Assembly (NCBI GenBank): GCA_964017065.1
Contig: OZ024785.1
Location: 9,069,086 to 9,133,085, forward strand
DNA from: Haliclona indistincta
Lineage: Eukaryota > Porifera > Demospongiae > Haplosclerida > Chalinidae
Length of the DNA stretch: 64,000 nt
Reading direction: 5' to 3'
The position numbers and the translations under genes are program-made. Shown here piece after piece: positions 35,426-45,368 of this stretch. Position 1 is the first letter of the stretch; each line of letters opens with the position of its first letter. The notes beneath the pieces are model-generated. The model did no database searches and was not told the DNA's origin. It saw only the letters and a list, made by a program, of their open reading frames with translations.

Positions 35426-36014
35426 TGTGTTCATTAGAACTCTAGTTATTTCATCTTTTTCATTTGATTGTTTTCATGAAAAATTATCATCCAATTCTAG
35501 TTCTCCAATAAGGAGAACACTCAAGTTAATTAACCCTTTACCATACAGTGCAGTCATGTTTGTGCAATATCGTGAATAAGCTTCACTAAGCTTTTACTCT
35601 TGGGTTAAGTCCTGTTGATGATTATCATGCTACCCTAGAATAATGTTTTTGTTTGTACTATCTATAGTGGTCACTGGTCATAATATTATGAGAAAACTTG
35701 ATGCATGACTAGTGAATACACATGTTGTGGGTACACCCCCTAGAGGGCAAGTGTACATTCATGGGTAGCATGATACATTCATGCGTCATAGGTCTACATT
35801 CTTGTTAAATGAATTCAGCTACATTCAGGGATCTACATTCATGTTGCTGAATTCATATGCTAAAATTGTTTGATACATGTCATGTATACATATCAAAATT
35901 AATAATCAATGCAACTCTTTCTTAACCCTTTAAATCAGGGTTTCAGTATGAATAATTATTTTGGACCCGGATCAAAAAAGCGTTATTTTTATTTAGCAGG
36001 CTGAATTGTGTATT
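35426..36014. other. No gene seen
   Basis: Only short imperfect repeats of TACATTCATG (35690-35860) are visible. Confidence 0.4.
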
Positions 36015-36141
36015 GTTTAAACCATACTAGGCGGTGCATTACGCGATATAAAGCAGGGTCATTGCAATAACGTTCGAGACCGTTATTGACGATGCCCGAG
36101 TGCTTTATATCGCGTAATGCACCGCCTAGTGTGGTTTAAAC
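36015..36141. repeat. ~127-bp palindrome
   Basis: GTTTAAACCATACTAGGCGG ... and its mirror CCGCCTAGTGTGGTTTAAAC, with inner ATTACGCGATATAAAGCA / TGCTTTATATCGCGTAAT. It shares GAGTGCTTTAT with the palindrome at 5728. Confidence 0.75.
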
Positions 36142-36247
36142 GTTTTAGACCATACCACGTGAGTTTCGACTTGACTTTACCACTCATGTATCACTTTGTT
36201 TACCTAAAAGTGTGCATTAATAAAGTGTGCATTAATAAAAGTGTGCA

Positions 36248-36797
36248 TTAAGCCAGGAATACCCGAACTATTCTTTCTTGCTGCCCTTTGCACAATATAA
36301 TCTACAGTGTCCTGGCTATTACTTGCCCGTTTTACACGGAAAATGGGTGTACCCACACTCCAATAGCACTTGCCGTATTTGGAACAAAATAATTTCGTTC
36401 TCTGTAATCACAAGAGACCCACATAGGGTGGGTGGGTTGTGGGGAGGGCGAGAGGTGGCATTTTTTGGCGCTCTGGCAAAAGGAAATGTATCTTCTTCCA
36501 TCGCTCTTGCTGGTAGGGGATTTTTGCCGAAATCGTGTTTTCTCATTAAAAATTTGCCCCTCTTGCAAAATCCCAAACATACGTTTCTTCCTTGTGTACC
36601 AAAGTTTATGTCTGACATTTTGTGTGGGTGTGGCATGCCTAGGAAAGATACGAGCTTTTTCGTCATTGGGTGGAGCTTGCTACGCCCACAAGACGAATGG
36701 CGACTTTCTTGGGTGATCAGTGTGTCTGAGCAGGCCTTCAACTAACAGTAGAAACCAAAATATTTGTAATCCTGTTGTTAGGGCAATCCACCCTTAA
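36248..36797 (+). mobile_element. TTAA-flanked (piggyBac-like) MITE, copy 2
   Basis: Bounded by TTAA at 36248-36251 and 36794-36797. Begins GCCAGGAATACCCGAAC and ends GGGCAATCCACCC. It matches 7728-8299 in opposite orientation. It is inserted in a GTGTGCATTAA-repeated stretch. Confidence 0.6.
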
Positions 36798-37500
36798 GAA
36801 CTTTATGCACAATTAAGTGTGCATTAAGCTATTTAATGCACACTTTTTTAGCAATCTGATTGGTCGAAAGTCACGTGGTATGGTCTAATATTAGTTGTGA
36901 ATATCATTAAGTGATGAATTATTGGGTAATTAACTTTAGGACTGGCCAAAAATTTTCAACACTGGAACCCCTTGCTTATTATCTTGCTGGAATTTTAACC
37001 TCATAAACCAATTCTCTCATGAATATCTCGTGTCTTCTGCTACTGCTCTCAAATTTGTGTCTTTTTTTCTCCAGTAAGTAGCTGCAATTGCCCATTCTCA
37101 AGTTACATCATTGTTTATGTGTATCTGAGTCACATTCACCTGTATTCAATGCTATAATTAATTTTCGATACTTATTTTAGAACTGTGGTACTTGGTTTGC
37201 TTTTAAATCCTCTTATCCATTGCTTGTTATGGTGCACAGTTTCAGAAGTATATTAGCCATTTCTGAATATACTACAGTACAATGCACTCAACATACTGAG
37301 CATCTTTTTATGTCAACACCATGTTCTAAATTGCAACAAGAGTGGAGGTAGTTGTTGACAACACCGCTAGATTCTTTACACCCTTGTAAGAGCTGAATAG
37401 TGCACTCGTGGTCATATGTAGTGGTAGTGGCTTTGACATTTAGTAAATTTTTATTAAATGTTTTTAAATTTTAGTTTAATGCATTCGTAAAAATTAATAA
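36798..37500. other. No gene seen
   Basis: AT-rich spacer with no convincing frame, repeat or RNA gene. Confidence 0.4.
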
Positions 37501-37509
37501 TCCGTTTCC

Positions 37510-37650
37510 CGCTATATGGTAGGTATATCTAAATGACATTTAGATATACCTACCATATAGATATACCTATCATAAATGACATACCTGATATACCTACCAT
37601 ATAAACGATATACCTACCATAAATGACATTTAGATATACCTACCATAAGT
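37510..37650. repeat. Irregular tandem/inverted repeat of GATATACCTACCAT
   Basis: The unit (A)GATATACCTACCATA occurs about five times, with AAATGACATTTA spacers that are themselves palindromic. Confidence 0.8.
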
Positions 37651-37654
37651 ATAT

Positions 37655-37786
37655 GTTATACCATGCCTACCCATGGTGTATCACGAATACACGAAGCAAT
37701 AACTATTAATCCCGAGGGCATAGCCCGAGGGATTAATGGTTATTGCTGAGTGTTTCATGATACACCACGGGTAGGCATGGTATAAC
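37655..37786. repeat. ~132-bp palindrome with CCCGAGGG centre
   Basis: GTTATACCATGCCTACCCAT ... is mirrored by ACGGGTAGGCATGGTATAAC. The inner ATTAATCCCGAGGG / CCCGAGGGATTAAT is separated by only CATAG. Confidence 0.8.
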
Positions 37787-37920
37787 TGACTTGTATCATG
37801 GCAACCACAAGGCCCACTGATGTCTGTAGGTTTCTATAGGATAAATAAGGGCGGCTTGCACACTCTTTATAGTTTACTGGTGAGGTTGACTCGCAACTCT
37901 CACCCCTTCCTATTTTTCTC

Positions 37921-39846
37921 TCTGGAAGGTAGATCATTTCCAGGGGGGTACGACAAGCTAATTTAATATGACGTATTGCTGACATACGACACGCCCACTA
38001 ACGAATGGAATGTATTCAGGATAGTTTAAAAACAGTTTTTCATCGCGCTATAGTACATGATATCGAGCTCAGGTGTGCATTATTTACACTCCAGATCAAG
38101 GCAAGTAATACAAGTAATAAAAACATTTTAACAAAAATGAAAGAGATTTAGGGTTGGTACATGTATCGAAAAAGTATGGAAACAAGATTGTGAAAAGGTA
38201 AGTAAACAAGATTTGAAATAAAAGGATTGTAACAATAGCAGTGTAATGCTACCTCCCTATTAAATTAACCACAACTATCGAAAGCAGTTAATTTAGGGAG
38301 GTAGCATTACACTGCTATTGTTACAATCCTTTTATTTCAAATCTTGTTTACTTACCTTTTCACAATCTTGTTTCCATACTTTTTCGATACATGTACCAAC
38401 CCTAAATCTCTTTCATTTTTGTTAAAATGTTTTTATTACTTGTTTCTTTTCTTTTTTTATTAATAACATAGTTGGCACTTATATGCCAATATATACAGTG
38501 TAAAGATTATTATTATTATTTCTGTAAAGTCAGAAATAATAAGAATAATAATAATAAAAGAGCCATCACTGACTGCACTGTGCAGGCTGCACTCGATCGG
38601 CTCTGCACTGCATGCAACATTAGCTAGCGAAGCTTAAGCTAGCATTCTTACAAGCCTGAACAGACAAACCCATTTGCTCGTTGTCTGCTCAGCTATGAAC
38701 ACTGCTACAGCTAGTGGCAGCAGCACTCGCGTTCCAAGCAATTTGTACTAAGGTGCGCTTATATTAGAATAATTACATGCACGGGCGTGCGCGAGTAGGC
38801 GTAACCTAGTAACGGAGTTCAAGCAGAATGAGTCTGTTAACGTTATGGACCAAAAATCGCTGTTTTCCTGGAAATACTCGCTTTTGATAGTATTTTTGGC
38901 TTAAATAGATACCAGGTGCACTGCTCACAAAGACTAGCGTAGTTTCTGTGTAGCTTTTGTCTTGAATAGCTCACTCGCCACGGCCCTAGGCTTGCTGGAG
39001 AAGAAGAAAGAAGATGAACAAACGGCTGATTACGTGAATTCTGGTTTACCACCTTAGACTACGTTTCTGCTGTTACTAAAGGTCTCTTTGGCATCGAAAA
39101 AATCGTCTAAGACGCCTCAGACGGTTAGAATCGCTTGAAACGCCCGTGCGGCGAAGAAATGAGCGTGCCGTAATTTTGCCTCCTGATGACGTCGCCATAT
39201 TGTTTTTTGTCTACCAACATGTTTTCTTGACGGACTTAATGGACTCATTGCAAGCGCTTACCCATCAGCATGAACACCAGGTGATTAAAATACCGTGCAA
39301 TTGTACGAGAGAAGAGAAATAGGCGATTAACTCGTTTTCAGTCTGGTGTATCCGCCATCTTGTTTTCGTGTCAACCCTAAATATGCCACGACTACCGCGT
39401 GGCATAATTCCAGAACAATCTACTGAAAATAGCTGAAACAAGTTTTCTGTGATTGGACAACATTTGTGCGTATTGCAGCCAGAGTTTGTGCGCCACAGCC
39501 GAAATTTCTTTACATTATTAACCGAATGATGCTCTAGAATGATAGCAATGCTGTTTTGATCACGTTGGTGCTTTCTTGGGTGAATACTTTTGCCAACGAA
39601 TTCTCTATCTTCATCTCTCTGTACTGCAAAAACTAAAAGAGGTAAGGGTGGGGTAAGGTAGCTTAAACGAAAGCTCTTGGGTAGTAGTATCTATTCCGCA
39701 ACACACTTACCGTTGAAATTGTCCTCTAAAGACGAAGCTGACCAGGAAAGTCGCAATGTATTTTGATTTACCCTACGAGCAGTAACGTCAGCATTACGTC
39801 AGAATAAATTAGCTTGTCGTACCCCCCCCTGGATCATTTCTATGAT
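37921..39846. mobile_element. ~1.9-kb element with ~60-bp TIRs
   Basis: CATTTCCAGGGGGGTACGAC then AAGCTAATTTA at 37935 is repeated inverted at 39805-39840 (TAAATTAGCTTGTCGTACCC ... CTGGATCATTTC). The TIRs extend inward to GACGTATTGCTGAC / GTCAGCATTACGTC. No transposase frame is recognised. It contains a nested perfect palindrome (38111-38442). Confidence 0.7.
38111..38442. mobile_element. Foldback MITE, ~155-bp near-identical arms
   Basis: CAAGTAATAAAAACATTTTA ... to TAGCATTACA / TGTAATGCTA and back, with a loop of about 20 nt near 38272-38288. Near-perfect arms imply recent formation. Confidence 0.85.
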
Positions 39847-39951
39847 CTTTTTTGCCCAGTGGGAGTCATGTGACTTCCCGTGGAATATCCAGATAGTATA
39901 CCACAGAAAATCACATGATAAACCTGTGGAATATCTAGTTATTAACCCTCG

Positions 39952-40436
39952 GCGCATGCGCGAGGGTTACGGTACTTGGTTTGCAATTCGCTGTCCATCG
40001 AGCTGCAGAGAACAGCGATCACTTTTACGCGCTGGTAAAGTTATGACATGATAAGCACCGCAAGGGCTTGCAATTTGACTCGTGGATTTTGCTAAAGTGC
40101 TTTCGTTCTCGAGTTATGGCTGGCTGGCTCACCTTGACAGCCATCTTGGACCTCTCTGACGACAAAATCGCCCATAGTTGACTATCTAGGTACTTGTAGA
40201 TTCCATCTAAACAGCAGGACAGCTCTCTGGGTGCGTAGATATGTCAAGAAAAAGCCTACCAAAGCCATGAGCAATGGCTACCTACTCAGTGTTCACGGTC
40301 ACGCCCACTTGACACACCTTGTCCTGTGGTCAGCACTTTGCTGTCTTCTGGTTAGCATTCGCTTTAGCTGCAAAGCTCCTTCTGCAAACCGTAACCAAGA
40401 AGCTAACTTTACAATGTGCAACACGCCGAGGGTTTT
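39952..40436. mobile_element. ~485-bp element with AACCCTCGGCG termini
   Basis: Left TAACCCTCGGCGCATGCGCG and right ACACGCCGAGGGTT are inverted. The interior contains the GTTATGGC...GGACCTCTC motif order also seen in the 'TATGCCTCGG' family (GAGTTATGGCG, GATCTGGACTTCTCC), hinting at distant relationship. Confidence 0.6.
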
Positions 40437-40634
40437 GTGAAATCTGTTCATTCCACAGGAAGTCATGTGACTTTCCATGGTATCTGAAATACACCACTGG
40501 TGGTGCCTTTGAAAATAAGGCTTCCTATGGTCTATGCTGTAGAGAGATGGATATAAATTCCGAAGCAGAGCATCTAGTTGTGTTATCAACAAGTACCTCC
40601 TCTTTTGTCAATTTTTTGTCAATAACCAAGAATT

Positions 40635-41356
40635 TTAAGGTGGCGGTATACCGGTTTTTATGAATATTAATGAGCGACTTTCTTTTATCTGCAGCTCGTG
40701 ACAGAGCAACGCTAGCACCGTGAAACTCGCTCTGATGCATCAATGAGTGTGTCTCAATGTATAATGCAGCTTGAAACGTAGCACAATACTCTACACCAAG
40801 GGATAATTTGGGAATAATCGACATCGTACGGATACGCATTTTCTAGCCAAAATTCTCTCCTGGATAACCGTGCAGCAAAGGTTACCAGCTGAAATTCGAC
40901 TCTTATGAACCATTTCTAGGTGCTGACGAAGAGTTTTCTGCATTTACTTTTTCTGATTTTAAGAAAAACACTTTTACATTCTAAATCATGGCTGATTTTG
41001 CAGTGACGTCCATGTTTGTCGATGCATAGAACAGCTACGTTCAGTGTGGTTCAACAAAACTCTTCGTCAGCACCTAGAAATGGTTTAGAAGAGTCGAATT
41101 TCAGCTGGTAACCCATGCACGGTTAGCCAGGAGAGATTTTTGGCTAGAAAAATGCGTATCCGTACGATGTCGATTATTCCTAAATTATCCCTTGTTGTAG
41201 AGTATTGTGCTACGTTTCAAGCTGCATTATACATTGAGACACACTCATTGATGCATCAGAGCGAGTTTCACGGTGCTAGCGTTGCTCTGTCACGAGCTGC
41301 AGATAAAAGAAAGTCGCTCATTAATATTCATAAAAACCGGTATACCGCCACCTTAA
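40635..41356. mobile_element. TTAA-ended foldback element, ~310-bp arms
   Basis: TTAAGGTGGCGGTATACCGG starts the left arm and CCGGTATACCGCCACCTTAA ends the right arm. The arms stay nearly identical up to ACTCTTCGTCAGCACC / GGTGCTGACGAAGAGT, with a spacer of about 120 bp. TTAA at both tips suggests piggyBac-like insertion. Open frames on opposite strands (40525-40839, 41140-41436) are mirror images of the same non-coding arm. Confidence 0.85.
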
Positions 41357-41429
41357 GCCCTCTGAGAGTGATTTTGATTTCAAGGCAATTTTGTACGCTA
41401 ACGCAGCAAAAATTTAACTTTGATTCTTG

Positions 41430-41660
41430 GGAGTGAGGGAGCTACAGGAGGGCCTGGTGGACCTGCAGTATCCTAGTTGAAAATGACTGAATTTTTAGTA
41501 TCTAGTCTTACCAACAACAGCAATCACTGTGGTTTGTGTGGTTCCAGAATATTATGAGATAGTGCTACCATTGTTGGTAAGAGTCATTGTGGTAATGTGG
41601 TCACTGTGTTGATGTTGATATCAGATCCTTGAGTAGTCTTGATCCATGTGATTGCAAGTT
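41430..41660 (-). pseudogene. Remnant of an Ig/FN3-type exon pair
   Basis: Minus strand: ITWIKTTQGSDININTVTTL, a shift, MTLTNNGSTIS, a stop, then GTTQTTVIAVVG at a good donor (GTTG|GTAAGA). A short intron-like stretch ends in AACTAG, then TAGPPGPPVAPSLPR, as at the start of an FN3 module. Frames are broken, and the rest is cut off by the foldback element at 40635-41356. It resembles the pseudogene at 19.8-23.2 kb in style. Confidence 0.4.
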
Positions 41661-42600
41661 AGCACTAACTGCCTATCAGGATTTAGGGGCAATGTATGAA
41701 ACCCTGCTTTTGGAGACACTCTTTGAGGTGCCTATACTGGGGTTCTTGGTTTGTTAACTACCATGTGTGTACTAGCTACATGGTTCCTGGTTGTCTTTGC
41801 AATCAATAGGAAACAGCTGACAGTTACTGTCAGCATTTTTGCTGTATAGAACTTCCTGGCACTTAATTGCTTACTAATGGTGTGTTATTAGTTACTGCTG
41901 TTGGGGAGGTGTGCTTTACCAGCATTCATTGCAGAAGTGCGTGACTACAGTGCTGTATACCTAATATGCTGTATACAGCATTATAGGTGAAGCAAGTGTA
42001 TCTTAAGTGACTGATTGCCTTCTCTTTCTCCTGCATTGCTGCCATCATACCTGAACACAAGTTGAACTCATTGAACTCTAGACATCTATACACTGCCTAC
42101 AAACGTTCAGAGGCTTTTTGCAGTTTTGTATGCTACAGAGCCTTGAGTGAGTGCGTGGGCATATGACTTTCTACTTACAGACAGAATTCTAGAAATCGGC
42201 TCTGAACGATAGTGCACAGCAATGAAGAGAACAACTAGAGCCAATCTGTAGTAGATCGCAAGAAGCGTGTAGAAATGAAACTCTTCTTTTTGGCCTTGTG
42301 TTTGAACCACGATAGTTTCACAAAGTTCAATGGAAAGTACTCAATACTACTTGAAGTATCATGCTATCGTTCAGCAGTTGTGACAATACGTCCAGATGCG
42401 CTGCTTTGCAGTTACAAAAAACTAACGCAGATTATAATGAGCTCTGGTGGCCCATCTCCTTACTTGCGGTACCCGCCACCTGAAATGTATCTCATGGGTA
42501 TTAAACTTTAGGAGATGGGACAGTGCATCTGCAGTACAGCAATAGTAGTAACCATCATGCTGATAAATTAATAATTTCATGGGTGAAGTGGTAATGGTGA
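41661..42600. other. No gene recognised
   Basis: No frame with splice support. About 42465-42485 (CGGTACCCGCCACCT) resembles the tip of the 40635 foldback family and may be a decayed relative. Confidence 0.35.
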
Positions 42601-42639
42601 AATGATAACATGCACTGATATTGGTAAATCTGTCTCTAG

Positions 42640-42745
42640 TAATGTAGCTCATGATGATCCTCTCTCACTAGATATTGACCATGTTCGACAAAAAGTGCCC
42701 GTACTACAGCAGAGAACAGATGTGTATGAACTGAAAAAACATGTT
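42640..42745 (+). pseudogene. Orphan last exon of a NIT2-like gene, copy D
   Basis: Reads LDIDHVRQKVPVLQQRTDVY ELKK, matching the last exon of the 5' gene (DIDHV..., QKVPVLQQR, DLYELK) and the NIT2 C-terminal IRQQIPVFRQKRSDLY pattern. It has the same TCACTAG acceptor-like junction. The frame continues without an immediate stop. No upstream NIT2 exon was found nearby. Confidence 0.65.
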
Positions 42746-43065
42746 CATAGTGTAATAAATTATTTCGGTAATAAAAATAGCTGTCATGTCAGGTGCTTTG
42801 GGAAATACATCCTGTTTACACAGTCAACTATTTTGGACACACCTGTCCTATTACACAAAGCAAACAGTTATTGTTGTCATAATACCATGCTAAGGGCTGT
42901 GTATATAGCGGTTTTCACGCTTCTTGCAAAATTGGATTGGGTTCCGGTTAGGTACAGGAGGAATGCTGCCTAATTAATATTCATAATTCAATTAACAACG
43001 CCCATTCTTTGCTAGCTAACTATAAACCCTAAACCCTAAAAAACCTTCTCCTAACTGCGCAAAGT

Positions 43066-43255
43066 CGGGAGGGTCGTCCTAACCCGGGCCTTCGGCCCTT
43101 GGTAAGCCTAAGGATCGTCAGGAGGGTCATCCTAACCCGGGCCTTCGGCCCTTGGTAAGCCTAAAGATCATCGGGAGGGTCGTCCTAAACAGGGCCTTTG
43201 GCCCTAGCTAAGGATCGTCGGGAGGGTCTTCTCTGGCCCTCACTAAGGATCGTCA
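43066..43255 (+). repeat. ~60-bp tandem repeat, about four units
   Basis: Unit: TCGGGAGGGTCGTCCTAACC then CGGGCCTTCGGCCCTTGGTA and AGCCTAAGGATCG. The last two units are shortened. Each unit has a GGGCC(T)TTCGGCCC hairpin. Confidence 0.85.
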
Positions 43256-43316
43256 AGCAATTAGCTAAAAAAACAACTTAACTTTCTGCAATAAAAATAT
43301 AAATAATAAGCATACA

Positions 43317-43385
43317 GCGAGTATCGAACCCTGTACTATTGCATTACAAGGCACTACACTAAACCGTTGAGCCACCGGAACCTGC
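43317..43385 (-). other. tRNA-like (SINE-type pol III promoter) sequence
   Basis: Minus strand reads CCGGTGGCTCAACGGTTTAG (A-box-like TGGCTCAACGG) and 40 nt later GGGTTCGATACTC (B-box-like GGTTCGA). The T-stem does not pair well, so it is not a functional tRNA. A decayed tRNA or tRNA-derived SINE head is more likely. Confidence 0.35.
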
Positions 43386-44244
43386 TAACTGGTCAATGCT
43401 AAATTCAAGCCTTTATAGTGATTCTGTACGCGCTGGCATGTTCCCGGGTGTGGTTAATTGTATTATGAATATTAATTAGGTGGCATTCCTCCTGTACCTA
43501 ACCGGAACCAATTGGATTCGTGGACGTGAAGCGTGAACCGTACACTGACACCAATAAAATAGCATCCACGCTGCAGTGCTACTGAATCCCATTGATGTAG
43601 TGTATACTACGAGCCTCTTTGTATGCATTGCATCGATGTGGTTCAGCCGTGCACTATAGCGTGTAGATGCCGTTTTATTATGCCTCGCATATATACAACA
43701 ATTAAGCAACACGGGTAGAAATCGATACTTGCTCGGATTTGAATTTTAAGAAGTTTGACTTTAAAGCTTAGTCCGTAAGTTACCGTGTGAATTGCTCACG
43801 GCTGGTTCGGTTTTGTAGCGTACGCTGAAAGTTAAGCTCTGAAACTAGCAATGCAAGTAGAACACGGTATTATCTCGCTTTTGAACATGTGAAAACTTTA
43901 TACGAAGCTTAGTTCGTGAGTTATGGCGCTATTTTTTTTACCGTTGCTGGCGATCTGGACTTCTCCACTGGAGGCAAACTTGCTGTCCACAGTTGACTGC
44001 TTAGAAGCTGATAGCTAGGTTAGAAATTACTACAGGATAGTAGCGCATGTCCAGAGAAATTGTGTAAGCAAGCTATGGAAGCTATCTCGCTCGTGGTATG
44101 CGTGTATAACTGCTCTGCTGTGCATGCATGCTAAACACTGTAGACACGCCCAGTTGAATTGTGGTTAGCACTGATTGCATAACTAAAGCTGATTGCTGTA
44201 CAGAAATCCTGTATACATGCATCTGCAGTTGTTGTGTTTGTGGT

Positions 44245-45240
44245 GTTACTTCAGCTTCGAGTATGGTAGAATAGAGGGACATATTGTATCTGCTAACAAG
44301 ATTCTTGAGCATAATTTGCAGATGGTTTAGACTACCATCATGGCTAAGACCAAGTACTGCGCCGAGCCTGCGAGAAGGAGCTCTCGCCTAGCAACCAAGA
44401 CTACTCAGGCTCCCAAACCGCTCAACAATGCTAGGGGTGGCCCGAGCACACGTGGTGGCCGCCATGCTCACGTCACCCAGCGGAAGGTCAGCAACTGCGC
44501 CAGCGGTGTGGACCGTCAGCCACATTCGACTTTGTCGCCATCTCAGTCATCATTATCTTGTCCACCAACATCTCCCTCCGCCTCGTCTCCTTCTAGACGC
44601 CCTTTGCCTGCCCCAAGCTGCTTGCCACCAACAAGCGACCAGCCCTCCTCTCGAGCCTCTTCTCCTGCTACTGTGACCTCACCTGTTGCTACTGTTCCAC
44701 TGCAACCCTTGCCTCGTCGTGTATCTACACCTTATAGTCGTCCAGCGTTTCTTCTTCCCTCTCCTCCACTCTCACCTCTGCTGCCATCTCCTTTCAAGTC
44801 CTCCCTCGTCCTATGCGTTTTTCTCACTCTGGCTATTCTCCTGCAGATTTCTCGTCTGTAACTCATCTTCTTCATCCTGTTTATCTTTGGTCTTTACTGA
44901 TTTCTTTGTGATTTCTGCTACTTTCTCACCTTCCTCTTGCCTGTATTCATTTCGCTCTCTCACAATCAATGTCTATCACTTCTTTCCTTTACTCACCTGG
45001 CCACTAAGCTTAAGATTACTCAAACTATAGATGCTCAAATCAGACCGTACGTCATCGACTGTTTTTGTTGTTTTTTTTTTCTTTTTGTTTTCTTTTTTTT
45101 TGGCTGTCTCACATGTTGAGGCTAGACCATCAGTGCTTAAAACTATCTTATAACTGTATCAATCTGTCATTATCATCACTACTATAATATTATGTATGAG
45201 CACTGTAAAGCGACAATAATAATAATAATAATAATAATAG
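44245..45240 (+). mobile_element. Candidate non-LTR retroelement, deleted or 5' piece plus 3' tail
   Basis: The insert ends CACTGTAAAGCGAC followed by (AAT)n (45215-45240), a typical tail of CR1/L2-like LINEs and derived elements. It begins with a Pro/Ser-rich reading frame. The body lacks any reverse transcriptase or endonuclease motif, so it is non-autonomous or truncated. Confidence 0.5.
44340..44861 (+). CDS. Ser/Pro-rich basic protein, possible retroelement ORF1 fragment
   Basis: A 173-codon frame starting MAKTKYCAEPARRSSRLATK, with an Arg/Lys-rich first 60 residues (ARGGPSTRGGRHAHVTQRK) followed by about 90 residues dominated by Ser, Pro, Thr and Leu (PSPPLSPLLPSPF). It ends in a hydrophobic tail created by reading pyrimidine-rich DNA. 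It is preceded by ACTACCATC before the ATG and lies inside the insert described above. No zinc knuckle, RRM or coiled coil is visible. The N-terminal basic, low-complexity character fits an ORF1 or a Gag-like leader, but nothing proves it is translated. Confidence 0.35.
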   Translation: MAKTKYCAEPARRSSRLATKTTQAPKPLNNARGGPSTRGGRHAHVTQRKVSNCASGVDRQPHSTLSPSQSSLSCPPTSPSASSPSRRPLPAPSCLPPTSDQPSSRASSPATVTSPVATVPLQPLPRRVSTPYSRPAFLLPSPPLSPLLPSPFKSSLVLCVFLTLAILLQISRL

Positions 45241-45368
45241 TTATGTTTGTGGATATTCTACACTGTAGGAAGTCTGTACTGCTCGTGTATTTCAGTTCAG
45301 CGTATTTTAGTGAGACAGGCATGTATGCATAACATTCCACCGAGGCATAAGCACCTTCGGTGCCTAGT

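Larger units (their letters stand above)
42905..43543. mobile_element. ~640-bp element with ~85-bp TIRs
   Basis: GGTTCCGGTTAGGTACAGGA then GGAATG at 42940 is repeated inverted at 43480-43510, and TAATTAATATTCATAAT / ATTATGAATATTAATTA follows on the inside. It contains a four-unit tandem repeat and a tRNA-like stretch. Confidence 0.7.
43675..45368. mobile_element. 'TATGCCTCGG' element interrupted by a retroelement
   Basis: The left part begins TTATTATGCCTCGCA and carries GTAGAACACGGTATTATCTC as in other copies. The right part ends CCACCGAGGCATAAGCACCT then TCGGTGCC. About 1 kb of unrelated sequence lies between TGTTTGTGG (44240) and TTTGTGGATAT (45245). Confidence 0.65.

Noticed and set aside
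40525..41436. Two 98-104-codon frames with the same sequence on opposite strands
   Set aside because: They are mirror images of one foldback arm; no start context, domain or codon bias supports coding.
43024..43046. Short CCCTAAACCCTAAA run resembling a telomere repeat
   Set aside because: Only about two units, inside a TIR element; too short for an interstitial telomere.
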